This document shows, in pieces, positions 1 through 7,255 of a stretch of 18,365 nucleotides of DNA (positions are counted from its first letter, which is position 1; the number at the start of each line of letters is the position of its first letter). The notes beneath the pieces were generated by a model that saw only the letters and a list, made by a program, of their open reading frames with translations, did not search any database and was not told the DNA's origin. This DNA comes from DSNY01 sp040752195 (GTDB taxonomy: Bacteria; Pseudomonadota; Gammaproteobacteria; Burkholderiales; Burkholderiaceae_F), in the NCBI GenBank assembly GCA_040752195.1, contig JBFMFC010000064.1:1-18365 (forward strand). The letters are read 5' to 3'. The position numbers were made by a program, and so were the translations under genes.

Positions 1-8
1 GGTCGCGT

Positions 9-716
9 TTAGATGGCAACTCGCTCCATGAGTTCTTCCCGATCCGACTTCGACGCCGCCGATCCGTGGAACACGATCTGCCCACGCTCCAGCGCGTAAA
101 ACCGATTCACTACGTCGAGCGCGCGGCGAATGTTTTGTTCGACGAGCACGATCGGGAGTCCGTCGTTACGCATGGAATCGATCAGCCGGAACACCTCGTC
201 GACAATTTTCGGCGCGAGCCCTTCGCTTGGCTCGTCGATCAGTAGCAGGCGCGGCGCTCCGACCAAGACGCGCGCCATTGCCAGCATCTGCTGCTCGCCT
301 CCGGAAAGAGTGGTTCCCAGTTGCGTGCGCCGCTCGCCGAGGTGTGGGAATCGTGTGTAGATCGCGTCGAGTTTGCGGCGCGTCTCAGCCTTTGCGCGCC
401 CCGGTGCCTGCATTGCGCCGAGTTGCAGGTTCTCCTCGACCGTCAGACCGGGGAAGATACGCCGGTCTTCCGGAACCAAGCCGATGCCGCTGCGGCAGAT
501 GATGTCGCTCGAGAGACCATTGATCGCCACTCCGTCGAATTCGATCCGTCCCTGGCTCGGCCTAACCCAGCCGGCCACTGTCTTGATCAGTGTGGTCTTG
601 CCGACCCCATTGCGGCCGAAGAGCCCCACGACTTCACCCGCGCCAACCTCCAGTGACACGCCCTGCAGCACGTGGCTCAGACCATAGTGCGTATGCACAT
701 CAGTGAGTCGCAGCAT
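9..716 (-). CDS. livF: Liv-type ABC transporter ATP-binding protein LivF
   Basis: Second ATPase of a branched-chain-amino-acid-type (HAAT) importer; it hydrolyses ATP at the inner membrane to drive uptake through LivH/LivM. The 235-residue protein shows a Walker A motif (GLFGRNGVGKTT), the ABC signature LSGGEQQM and Walker B LLLIDEPSEGL. The length is usual for LivF. I chose the ATG at 716 because the protein then begins MLRLTDVHTHYG, the normal family N-terminus, and an AGAGGA sequence lies about 6 nt upstream; the frame stays open to 797 but that extension is arginine-rich and unlike the family. The start lies inside the 3' end of livG (17-nt overlap), which suggests translational coupling. 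It is the last gene of the operon seen here. In this context the substrate is more likely an aromatic or furan acid than an amino acid, but the ATPase itself says nothing about specificity. Confidence 0.93.
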   Translation of the reverse strand: MLRLTDVHTHYGLSHVLQGVSLEVGAGEVVGLFGRNGVGKTTLIKTVAGWVRPSQGRIEFDGVAINGLSSDIICRSGIGLVPEDRRIFPGLTVEENLQLGAMQAPGRAKAETRRKLDAIYTRFPHLGERRTQLGTTLSGGEQQMLAMARVLVGAPRLLLIDEPSEGLAPKIVDEVFRLIDSMRNDGLPIVLVEQNIRRALDVVNRFYALERGQIVFHGSAASKSDREELMERVAI

Positions 717-1470
717 GCGCGTCCTCTCCGAAGTAGGCCGCCTGCACAGCCGGGTTGCTGCGCACGCTCTGCGGCGTGCCCTCGGCCAGCTTGGCACCTT
801 GGTGCATCACAATTACGTGGTCCGACAGGTCCATCACCAGTCCGACATCGTGCTCTATCAGCAGGATCGAAAGATCACCGGCCAAGCTCTTGATCATCAT
901 TGCGGTGTCCTGCGTGTCGGCGTAGCTCATGCCCTGCGTCGGCTCGTCAAGCAGTAGCAGCCGCGGCCGTGCGGCGAGCGCCACCGCGATCTCCAACCGG
1001 CGTTGTTCGCCGTGTGACAGATAGCCTGCCAGCTCGTCGAGCTTGGCGCGCAGTCCGAAGCGCTCGGTCAGTTCATCGACGCGCGCCAGCGCCGCCCGAC
1101 TTGCTGCCACTGGCCGCAGCACGGTGGCCAATTTAGGTCCGGGCTCGACGAATTGCGCCGCGAGACGCAGGTTTTCTCGCACCGTCAACTCGAAGAAAAG
1201 ATTGGTGATCTGAAACGAGCGCGCCAAGCCCGCCGCCAGCAGTCGGTTGGGGCGCCAGCCGGTCACGTCGCGCCCGTCGAGTAGAACGCGGCCAGCGCGC
1301 GGCGTAATCGCCCCGCTGATTAGGTTGAACAGTGAGCTCTTGCCGGCGCCGTTGGGCCCGATCACTGACGTAATGTGACCGCGCACCGCGTCGAAGCTCA
1401 CGTCATCGACAGCCGTTAGTGCGCCGAAACGCACCGTGAGGCCGCGTACGGACAGGATCGTGTCGCTCAT
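700..1470 (-). CDS. livG: Liv-type ABC transporter ATP-binding protein LivG
   Basis: First ATPase of the importer, 256 residues from the ATG at 1470. It has Walker A (GPNGAGKSS), the LivG-typical signature LSHGEQRRLE and Walker B LLLLDEPTQGM. LivG and LivF normally form a heterodimer under LivM and LivH. The start codon overlaps the livM stop by 4 nt (ATGA, 1467-1470), a classical coupled arrangement. The reading frame stays open upstream to 2415, but that part is antisense-like arginine/cysteine-rich sequence lying over livM and is not part of the protein. An AAAGG about 8 nt upstream is only a weak ribosome-binding site, consistent with reinitiation after livM. Confidence 0.94.
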   Translation of the reverse strand: MSDTILSVRGLTVRFGALTAVDDVSFDAVRGHITSVIGPNGAGKSSLFNLISGAITPRAGRVLLDGRDVTGWRPNRLLAAGLARSFQITNLFFELTVRENLRLAAQFVEPGPKLATVLRPVAASRAALARVDELTERFGLRAKLDELAGYLSHGEQRRLEIAVALAARPRLLLLDEPTQGMSYADTQDTAMMIKSLAGDLSILLIEHDVGLVMDLSDHVIVMHQGAKLAEGTPQSVRSNPAVQAAYFGEDAHAATH

Positions 1471-2495
1471 CGCCCGGCCTTTGCGCGGTCGAGCAGCCGC
1501 TGCAGTGCAGGCGCAGCGTAGCCGATCAGCCCGCGGGGAAAGAGGATCACCGAGGCCATGAACACAAGCCCGATGACGATCAGATGGTGTGCAGTGAACG
1601 AGCCCACGAATGAGCGCAGTCCGGTGAGCAGAGCCGATCCATACAGCGGCCCGATCAGCGTGCCGGTACCGCCAACGATCACGTTTATCACCGCGTTCAC
1701 GCTTACCTGAAAGAACAGCAGCTCGGGCGAGACGAAGCCGCGTAGCACCGGGTAAAGCGTGCCCGAAAGCGCTGCTACAACGGCCGAATAGGTAAACCCG
1801 GCGAGCTTCACGCGCCATGGATCGAAACCGAGGAAAGGAACGCGATGCTCGTTGGCTTTCACCGCTGAAAGCAGGCGTCCGAGCGGCGTGTCCATCAGCC
1901 ACACGGTGACCGCGAATAGCACGCCGACATAACCCAGCGTCAGCAGGAACATGCTGGGCGCGTGAGCGGTGTCGATGCTGAACAGCCCTAAGTCGACCTG
2001 CAGGACCGGGATGCCAATGATTCCGTCCGAGGCGCCCAGTTCGCGCGTGTTGAATACGATTTTGGCGACCACCTGCGCGAGTCCGAAGCTGATCAGCGCG
2101 AAATACACACCCTTGGCGCGGATTGCGACTATCCCGGCGACGGTACCGGCGGCAAGCGAGGCCAAGAACACCACGCCGACCGCCAACCAGAAAGACGCGG
2201 CCCAGTGCTTGAGAACCAGCCCCGCGAGGTAGGCACCGAAGCCGAAGAAAAGCGCATGCCCCAGCGGCAGCAGGCCCGTGCGCCCGAGCAGGACGTCCAC
2301 TGCCAGTGCGAGGCCGCCAAAAATCAGCGCCTCGGTGGCAAGGCGGAAAAAGAACACGTCGTCCATCAGCGCTGCCACAGCCGCAAAGGCAAGCGCGCCC
2401 GCAAAGAAGAGCCAAGTCAGAAGCTGCAGCGCGCGCGGCTGTCGGCTGTGCGAGGCCAGTGCCGCATCCACGGAAAACCGGATCGCCTCAGGCAT
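1467..2495 (-). CDS. livM: Liv-type ABC transporter permease LivM
   Basis: Inner-membrane permease of the Liv importer, about 342 residues with many hydrophobic segments (for example the stretches around LLTWLFFAGALAFAA and SWRNA-free segments such as FGLAQVVAKIVF) and the cytoplasmic-loop region VKANEHRVPFLGFDPWRVKL, which carries the family EAA-like contact to the ATPases. I use the ATG at 2495, giving MPEAIRFSVDAAL; a TTG five codons upstream (2510) is the only longer option. The gene overlaps livH by 8 nt and livG by 4 nt. Paired with LivH it forms the translocation pore. Specificity cannot be read from the sequence. Confidence 0.92.
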   Translation of the reverse strand: MPEAIRFSVDAALASHSRQPRALQLLTWLFFAGALAFAAVAALMDDVFFFRLATEALIFGGLALAVDVLLGRTGLLPLGHALFFGFGAYLAGLVLKHWAASFWLAVGVVFLASLAAGTVAGIVAIRAKGVYFALISFGLAQVVAKIVFNTRELGASDGIIGIPVLQVDLGLFSIDTAHAPSMFLLTLGYVGVLFAVTVWLMDTPLGRLLSAVKANEHRVPFLGFDPWRVKLAGFTYSAVVAALSGTLYPVLRGFVSPELLFFQVSVNAVINVIVGGTGTLIGPLYGSALLTGLRSFVGSFTAHHLIVIGLVFMASVILFPRGLIGYAAPALQRLLDRAKAGR

Positions 2496-3381
2496 GGCCG
2501 AGCCGACCAAACAGACCCTGTGGCCGCCACATGAGAACCAGCACCATAATGCCGAACAGCAGCGGATCGCTCCACACAGGTGAGATGTAGAGGCTGGAGA
2601 TCGACTGGATCTGGGTGAGTAGCAGGCCGGCGATCACGGCGCCCTTGATTGACCCCATGCCGCCGACGATCACCACCGAAAACGCCATCAGAACGAAGTC
2701 GCGACCCATCGTGGGGAAAACCGAGTAGATCGGCGCAAGCAGCACGCCCGACAGCCCTGCGAGGGCTACACCAAATGCAAACGTCGCGGCGTACACACGC
2801 CCCACCGGAACGCCGAGCGAGCCGGCCATGTGGCGATCGAACGCGGCCGCCCGCACCATTGCTCCGAGCCGCGTGCGGAACACGACAATCCACACGGCGA
2901 AGATCAGCGCGCCGCCGGATAGCATCAAGAACGTGCGGTAATTGGGGAACACGAGCCCTAGCGCTTCGGTCGCGCCGCTGATCGGCGCGTCGATACGCAG
3001 CGGGTTCGCGCCAAAGACGATCTTCAGAACGTCCTCGAGCACGATGCCGAGGCCCAGCGTCAGCAGTAGGGTCAGCGTGTGCCGGTCCTTGCTGTCGAAT
3101 ACGCACTGGATCAGCAGCCGCTCCGTCGCGTAACCCACGATGAGCATTCCCGCCGGCACGAGCGCCAGCGTCCACCAGAAGGGCACGCCGAATGCGAGCA
3201 GTGCGACGGCAACGTAGGCGCCCAACGCATAAAACTCACCATGCGCCATGTTGATGACGTCGAGCAGCCCAAAGATGATCGTTAGGCCGAGGGCCATCAG
3301 GATCACCGCGACGCCGATCGACAATCCGTTGATCATCTGCGGCGCCAGTACGAACTGCAGCCAGTCGAGGACTTCGGTCAT
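2488..3381 (-). CDS. livH: Liv-type ABC transporter permease LivH
   Basis: Inner-membrane permease of 297 residues, the usual LivH length. The N-terminal part shows the family signature region INGLSIGVAVILMALGLTII followed by GLLDVINMAHGEFYALGAY, the strongly conserved N-M-A-H-G-E/D-F/L motif of LivH. Hydrophobic segments continue to the C-terminus. The ATG at 3381 is preceded by GGGGAA about 6 nt upstream. The gene is separated from the upstream binding-protein gene by 59 nt that hold a GC-rich hairpin (3400-3421); downstream it overlaps livM. The hairpin may set a high binding-protein to permease ratio. Confidence 0.94.
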   Translation of the reverse strand: MTEVLDWLQFVLAPQMINGLSIGVAVILMALGLTIIFGLLDVINMAHGEFYALGAYVAVALLAFGVPFWWTLALVPAGMLIVGYATERLLIQCVFDSKDRHTLTLLLTLGLGIVLEDVLKIVFGANPLRIDAPISGATEALGLVFPNYRTFLMLSGGALIFAVWIVVFRTRLGAMVRAAAFDRHMAGSLGVPVGRVYAATFAFGVALAGLSGVLLAPIYSVFPTMGRDFVLMAFSVVIVGGMGSIKGAVIAGLLLTQIQSISSLYISPVWSDPLLFGIMVLVLMWRPQGLFGRLGHA

Positions 3382-3399
3382 CGTGTTCCCCGGTCAGAT

Positions 3400-3421
3400 G
3401 TCCCCGCCCACAGGCGGGGAC
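3400..3421. promoter_or_regulatory. 9-bp GC hairpin between binding-protein gene and livH
   Basis: Perfect inverted repeat GTCCCCGCC / GGCGGGGAC with a 4-nt loop, between the stop of the Liv binding protein (3441) and the livH start (3381). Read in the direction of the operon it has no U-tract after it. The T-run (CCCCTTTTGC) is on the other side, so it would only resemble an intrinsic terminator for plus-strand transcription. Within the operon it more plausibly acts as an RNA stabilising or processing stem, or a weak attenuator, favouring expression of the periplasmic protein over the permeases. The structure is seen directly; the role is inference. Confidence 0.55.
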
Positions 3422-3440
3422 CCCTTTTGCTTCGGCGTAG

Positions 3441-4613
3441 TCAGAACTTCGTGCAGGTGTCCGGCCCGATCGCTGCCGCTGCGGGTACCTTGCCGACAAT
3501 TCGGAACTGGCCGTCGGTCACGCGTACCGCGTACATGTCCTGCATCGCCTGATGGTCACCGCCGCGCATCTTCTTCGTGCCCTGCGGTGTCACCCATTCC
3601 AGGTCGCGCATCGCGACACGCACCTTGTCGGTGTCGGTGCTCTTGGCCTTCTCGACCGCGGCCTTGTAGAAGTACAGCACGCCGTAGGAGTCAGCGCCGT
3701 AGAGATCGGGCAGCGCCCGGTAAGCGGCTTGGAACGCGGCGACGAACTTCTTGTTCTCGGGTGAGTCAATCAGTGGCGAATAGCCGACCCCGGTAACGAA
3801 GCCCTCGGCTGCCTTGCCGATCGCCGGCAGGTTCTGTGACGTGACCGTGCCGCTCGCGCCGACGATCTGCAGGTTACGGCCGAGCCCGAACTCCGACAGT
3901 TGCGTGAATAGCCGAACCGTGTCGTTGCCCGCAACCGACGTGTAGACAACGCTAGGCCGTGCGGCGCGAATCTGTCCGAAGTAGGGCGAGTAGTCCTTGT
4001 TGTCCAGTGGCGCGAAGATCTCCCCGACCGTTCGCGCGCCCTTGCCTTCGGCAGCGGCCTTGAACGCGGCGACTGTACTGCGACCCATTTCGTAGTCGGG
4101 ACCAAGATAGAAAACGTTGGCGTGCGGTTTTTCCTTGCTCAGCCACTCGGCGAGCGCCGCAGACTGCATGCCGGCGCGCGCGTTGACGCGAAACACGTTG
4201 GGCGAACACTTATCGCCGGTGATTGAGTCGGCGAACGACACGGTCGTCGCGATCAGGCGCTGGTTACGCTCGGCAACCTGGCCCACTGCAAGCGTCGAGC
4301 CCGAGTTCACGGTGCCGGTGAGGAAGTCCACTTTGTTCACTTGGAACAGTTTCTCGGCTTTCTGCGTGGCAACGGCGGGGTTGGCCTCCTCGTCCTCGTA
4401 AATCAGTTCGATCTTGCGGCCCAGTATTCCGCCGCTGTCGTTGATCTCTTTCGCCGCAAGGTCCAGACCCCACTTGACCTGCTGGCCGATGCCGGCGTAA
4501 GTGCCTGACAGCGGTGTCACGACGCCGATCTTGATCGGCGGATTCTGGGCGACGGCGGTACCGGCAAGCGCCAGTCCGACAGCTAGTAGCAGGCGTTCGA
4601 TCGTTTGTCTCAT
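3441..4613 (-). CDS. Liv-type ABC transporter periplasmic substrate-binding protein
   Basis: Type I periplasmic binding protein (Peripla_BP_6/LivK-like) of 390 residues that captures the ligand and delivers it to LivHM. Residues 1-22 form a typical Sec signal peptide (basic MRQTIER, a hydrophobic core, cleavage after AVA). The mature part begins with the family-typical PPIKIGVVTPLSGTYAGIG and contains KEINDSGGILGRKIELIYED, the usual LivK N-lobe. The ATG at 4613 is favoured over upstream in-frame codons because it starts the signal peptide and has AGGAG 6 nt upstream. The enoyl-CoA hydratase gene ends only 16 nt upstream, so the transporter is transcribed with catabolic genes. Related proteins in aromatic operons bind aromatic acids; that is the likely ligand class here, but this is inferred from context. 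Confidence 0.92.
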   Translation of the reverse strand: MRQTIERLLLAVGLALAGTAVAQNPPIKIGVVTPLSGTYAGIGQQVKWGLDLAAKEINDSGGILGRKIELIYEDEEANPAVATQKAEKLFQVNKVDFLTGTVNSGSTLAVGQVAERNQRLIATTVSFADSITGDKCSPNVFRVNARAGMQSAALAEWLSKEKPHANVFYLGPDYEMGRSTVAAFKAAAEGKGARTVGEIFAPLDNKDYSPYFGQIRAARPSVVYTSVAGNDTVRLFTQLSEFGLGRNLQIVGASGTVTSQNLPAIGKAAEGFVTGVGYSPLIDSPENKKFVAAFQAAYRALPDLYGADSYGVLYFYKAAVEKAKSTDTDKVRVAMRDLEWVTPQGTKKMRGGDHQAMQDMYAVRVTDGQFRIVGKVPAAAAIGPDTCTKF

Positions 4614-4629
4614 CGGTGTCTCCTGGTTG

Positions 4630-5442
4630 TCATTCGCCGTTGAAATTGGGACGGCGCTTGCTGTGGAAGGCATCAACGCCTTCCGCAAAGTCGTGTGAGC
4701 TGCGCAGGCGCGAGTAGCAGTGTCCTTCCAGCTCGATTGCGATCGACAGCGAGCTGTCCTCGGTGTCGTTGAGCAGCTTTTTCGCGGTGCGCTGTGCCAG
4801 CGGCGAAAACGCGCGCAACTCTTCGCACAGCGAATCGGTGGCCGCTTCTAGGTGCGGGTCGGGCACGCACTCCGTCGCCACGCCCCAGTCGTACGCTTGT
4901 TGGCCGGTGATGCGGCGCGAGCGCATCACGATGTCCTTCGTGCGCGTGATCCCAACCATCTTTTGCAGTCGCGCCGAGCCGCCGGAGCCGGGGATCTGAC
5001 CGAGTTTCTGCTCCGGCAGCGCGTACAGCGTCGTGTCGGTGGCAATCCGGAAGTCGCAGGCGAGTGAGAGTTCGAAGCCCACCCCAAAGCAGTAGCCGCG
5101 GTTGGCTGCGATCACCGGCTTGCTGCAACGGGCCGGGGCGGCGACGTTCCACGCGAGCTTGGACACGTGTTCGGGGCTCGCCTGCATGAATCCTTTGATG
5201 TCACCGCCACTTGAGAAGTGCTCGCCCGCTGCGCGCAGCACGATCACCCGCACACGCGTATCGGCATCGAGCGCCTCAAACACAACACGTAGTTGCTCGC
5301 GCTGGCGCATGCTGACGACGTTGAATGGCGGGCGGTCGAGCACGATGTCGGCGCGCTCGCGCTCGGCACTTACCTCTACGCGAAAGCCGTCGAAGTCAGC
5401 CGGCAGCTCGCGTGCAGGGTGAGGCAGGTCGTTCAGTTTCAT
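4630..5442 (-). CDS. hmfE: Enoyl-CoA hydratase/isomerase family protein, HmfE-like
   Basis: Crotonase-fold protein of 270 residues. The oxyanion-hole region HFSSGGDIKG is at about 75-84, and the two glutamates that act in enoyl-CoA hydratases are both present: Glu124 in GVGFELSLACD and Glu144 in ALPEQKLGQIPGSGG. This is therefore likely an active acyl-CoA enzyme. In the hmf furan pathway the equivalent gene product (HmfE) handles the lactone-like oxidised furoyl-CoA and gives 2-oxoglutaroyl-CoA/2-oxoglutarate. I assign this by cluster context, not by a diagnostic residue. The ATG at 5442 has an excellent GGAGGAAAG ribosome-binding site. A 361-bp gap separates it from the UbiD gene upstream, while the Liv binding protein follows 16 nt downstream. 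A general ring-cleavage hydratase is the alternative. Confidence 0.72.
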   Translation of the reverse strand: MKLNDLPHPARELPADFDGFRVEVSAERERADIVLDRPPFNVVSMRQREQLRVVFEALDADTRVRVIVLRAAGEHFSSGGDIKGFMQASPEHVSKLAWNVAAPARCSKPVIAANRGYCFGVGFELSLACDFRIATDTTLYALPEQKLGQIPGSGGSARLQKMVGITRTKDIVMRSRRITGQQAYDWGVATECVPDPHLEAATDSLCEELRAFSPLAQRTAKKLLNDTEDSSLSIAIELEGHCYSRLRSSHDFAEGVDAFHSKRRPNFNGE

Positions 5443-5803
5443 CGCTTTCCTCCCGTGGATTGCGGCGGTCGTCTTGAGACGACTGCGCTGAGATGATTTG
5501 ACGGAGGCGCGCCGAGTCCTGCCGGGAGCCTCTGGCCGCGTGGCAATGCGGGTCCGAACAGGGCGCAGGCGCGATCCACGGGGCGGTCGATCGCTCTACT
5601 GAGCGACTGCGACCGCACCGAAACGGCGGTCGCCGGCGAGCAGTTTGTCGAACCGATGTTGACGACGTGCCGCGTCTTGACAAGGTGCACGAGACTCAGA
5701 CGCTCGTGCGCGGGGGCTACCGCAGCCCGCCGCCGCGAGTCAAGCCACTTAGACCCCGTGAGGGTGATGGTCAGCTGTCTACCAAGGCGTGCGTCGGGCA
5801 TCG
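5443..5803. other. 361-bp non-coding gap inside the catabolic operon
   Basis: I see no convincing gene here. The minus-strand frames that stay open read as low-complexity arginine/serine-rich sequence with no family motif, and I see no UbiX-like remnant. It holds small inverted repeats: GTCGTC-TTGA-GACGAC at 5468-5483, 26 nt upstream of the hydratase start, and CGCTC-TACT-GAGCG near 5593. One weak minus-strand promoter-like pair is TTGTCA (5678-5683), a 17-bp spacer, and AACATC (5655-5660); the -10 match is poor. The gap could hold an internal promoter for the hydratase-liv part of the operon, or be scar sequence from a lost gene. Confidence 0.4.
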
Positions 5804-7255
5804 TCAGTCCGCGAGCCAAGTGGCAAGCTGTGATGGGGCAGCCGGCTGCAATGCGCGCGCCAGATCGACCTCGCCCTCGGCCGGGATGCGCACGCGCGTG
5901 AACACATGCTCGGCGCTCTTGAGTGGCTTGGTCGCGTCGAGGCCCATCTTGGCACTCATACCCTGCAGATGCGTCGGCGGGTTGCCGCCGTGCGAGTGCG
6001 CAAAGCGCACGGTGGTGGACGGATCGAGCGGCGAGCCCTGGGCACCATTCACGACGACGAGGTCGCAGTCGGCCTGGAAGCGCGTGGCGACCGCCCACTC
6101 GACCTCGCCCGGGTCGTGCACGTCGACGTCGTCGTCGACCACCACGACATGCTTGACGTCGTAGTGACTGCCCAAGGCTCCCAGAATCACGTTTTTCGGT
6201 TGTCCCTCGCGCGTCTTCTTCATCTGCACGTACAGGTGGTAGCGCGCCACGCCGCCGACCGACAGGTGTACGTCGGTGACATTGGGAAAGCTGCGCTGAA
6301 GGTGCGCGAGCAGCGTGGCTTCGCGCGGAATCGCACCGAGTAGCAGGTGTTCCATCTGGGCCGGAACGATCGTGTGGAAGATCGGATTGCGGCGGTGAGT
6401 GACACAGTCGATTTCGATCACCTCACGGTCTTCGCGCGCCGAGTAGTACTTCGGAAATTCGCCGAAGGGCCCTTCGGCCTCACGCACGTGCGGCAAGATG
6501 CGACCTTCAATCACGATCTCGGCATCGGCCGGCGCGCGCACATCGCTGGTGCGGCACTTGACCACGGGCAGCGGCGCACCGTGCAGGCTGCCGGCGATGG
6601 TCAGTTCGTCGAAATCGATCGGCGTGATCGCCTGCGACGACAGCGCTGTCAGCGGGTCCACGCCGATGACGATCGCCACGGGCAGCGCGCTGCCCGCGCT
6701 CTCGGCGCTCTGGTAGAAGGCATGCAAATGGCGCGGCAACATCAGGATCCCGAGCCGATCGGGCCCGTTGATCTGAATGCGGTTGATCGAGACGTTCTGC
6801 ACGCCGGTTTTCGGATTGCGCGCAATGACCAGCCCCGCGGTGATGTAGGGACCGCTGTCGTGCTCACTGTGCGTCGGGATAGGGAGCAGTTGCGCGATGT
6901 CCAGCGGCTGCGCACGGAAGTCGTGCACGACCTGCTGGCACGCGGCCTGTCCGGCTGAGACTTCGCGCCAAGGCGTGGGCGCTTCGCTCGCCTTGCGAAA
7001 GCGCGCCAGCAGTTCGCTCTGCGGCACGCCCATCGCTTCGGCAATCCACGCACGCTGCGACATGAAGCCCGAGACCACCGGCATCGCGTGCCCGCCCGGC
7101 TGCGGGAACAGCACCGCCTGCTTGCCGTCCAGCCGCTTTGCGATGGCTGCGAGCTGGTGCTTGAGTCTGACGCCCGATCGTGCGACGGCGAGCCGCTCGC
7201 TCGCGGCCAAGTGGCGCAGCCACGCGCGCAAGCTCGTAAAGGGCCGAACGCTCAT
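5804..7255 (-). CDS. hmfF: UbiD-family prFMN-dependent decarboxylase, HmfF-like
   Basis: Protein of 483 residues, full UbiD length. UbiD enzymes use prenylated FMN to (de)carboxylate aromatic or alpha,beta-unsaturated acids. The catalytic E-R-E triad can be placed: Arg159 in NVSINRIQI, and Glu261 and Glu266 in the EGPFGEF motif with the same five-residue spacing as in fungal Fdc1. The later acidic segment DDDVDVHDPGEVEWA is also typical. Within an hmf-type cluster the likely reaction is 2,5-furandicarboxylate to 2-furoate plus CO2. No UbiX-type prFMN synthase (HmfG) is encoded in the window, so the cofactor must come from a gene elsewhere. The start overlaps the CoA-ligase stop by 4 nt (ATGA, 7252-7255) and has a GGGGGAG ribosome-binding site. 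UbiD family membership is firm; the substrate is not. Confidence 0.82.
   Translation of the reverse strand: MSVRPFTSLRAWLRHLAASERLAVARSGVRLKHQLAAIAKRLDGKQAVLFPQPGGHAMPVVSGFMSQRAWIAEAMGVPQSELLARFRKASEAPTPWREVSAGQAACQQVVHDFRAQPLDIAQLLPIPTHSEHDSGPYITAGLVIARNPKTGVQNVSINRIQINGPDRLGILMLPRHLHAFYQSAESAGSALPVAIVIGVDPLTALSSQAITPIDFDELTIAGSLHGAPLPVVKCRTSDVRAPADAEIVIEGRILPHVREAEGPFGEFPKYYSAREDREVIEIDCVTHRRNPIFHTIVPAQMEHLLLGAIPREATLLAHLQRSFPNVTDVHLSVGGVARYHLYVQMKKTREGQPKNVILGALGSHYDVKHVVVVDDDVDVHDPGEVEWAVATRFQADCDLVVVNGAQGSPLDPSTTVRFAHSHGGNPPTHLQGMSAKMGLDATKPLKSAEHVFTRVRIPAEGEVDLARALQPAAPSQLATWLAD

Noticed and set aside
3400..3430. Intrinsic terminator ending the binding-protein transcript
   Set aside because: The T-run follows the stem only on the plus strand; in the direction of the operon no U-tract follows.
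5443..5803. Remnant of a UbiX/HmfG gene
   Set aside because: None of the minus-strand frames shows the N-terminal GISGASG-type flavin motif or the later conserved region.
5906..6958. Long plus-strand open frames opposite the UbiD gene
   Set aside because: They are histidine/arginine-rich antisense shadows, while the minus-strand frame has clear UbiD catalytic motifs.
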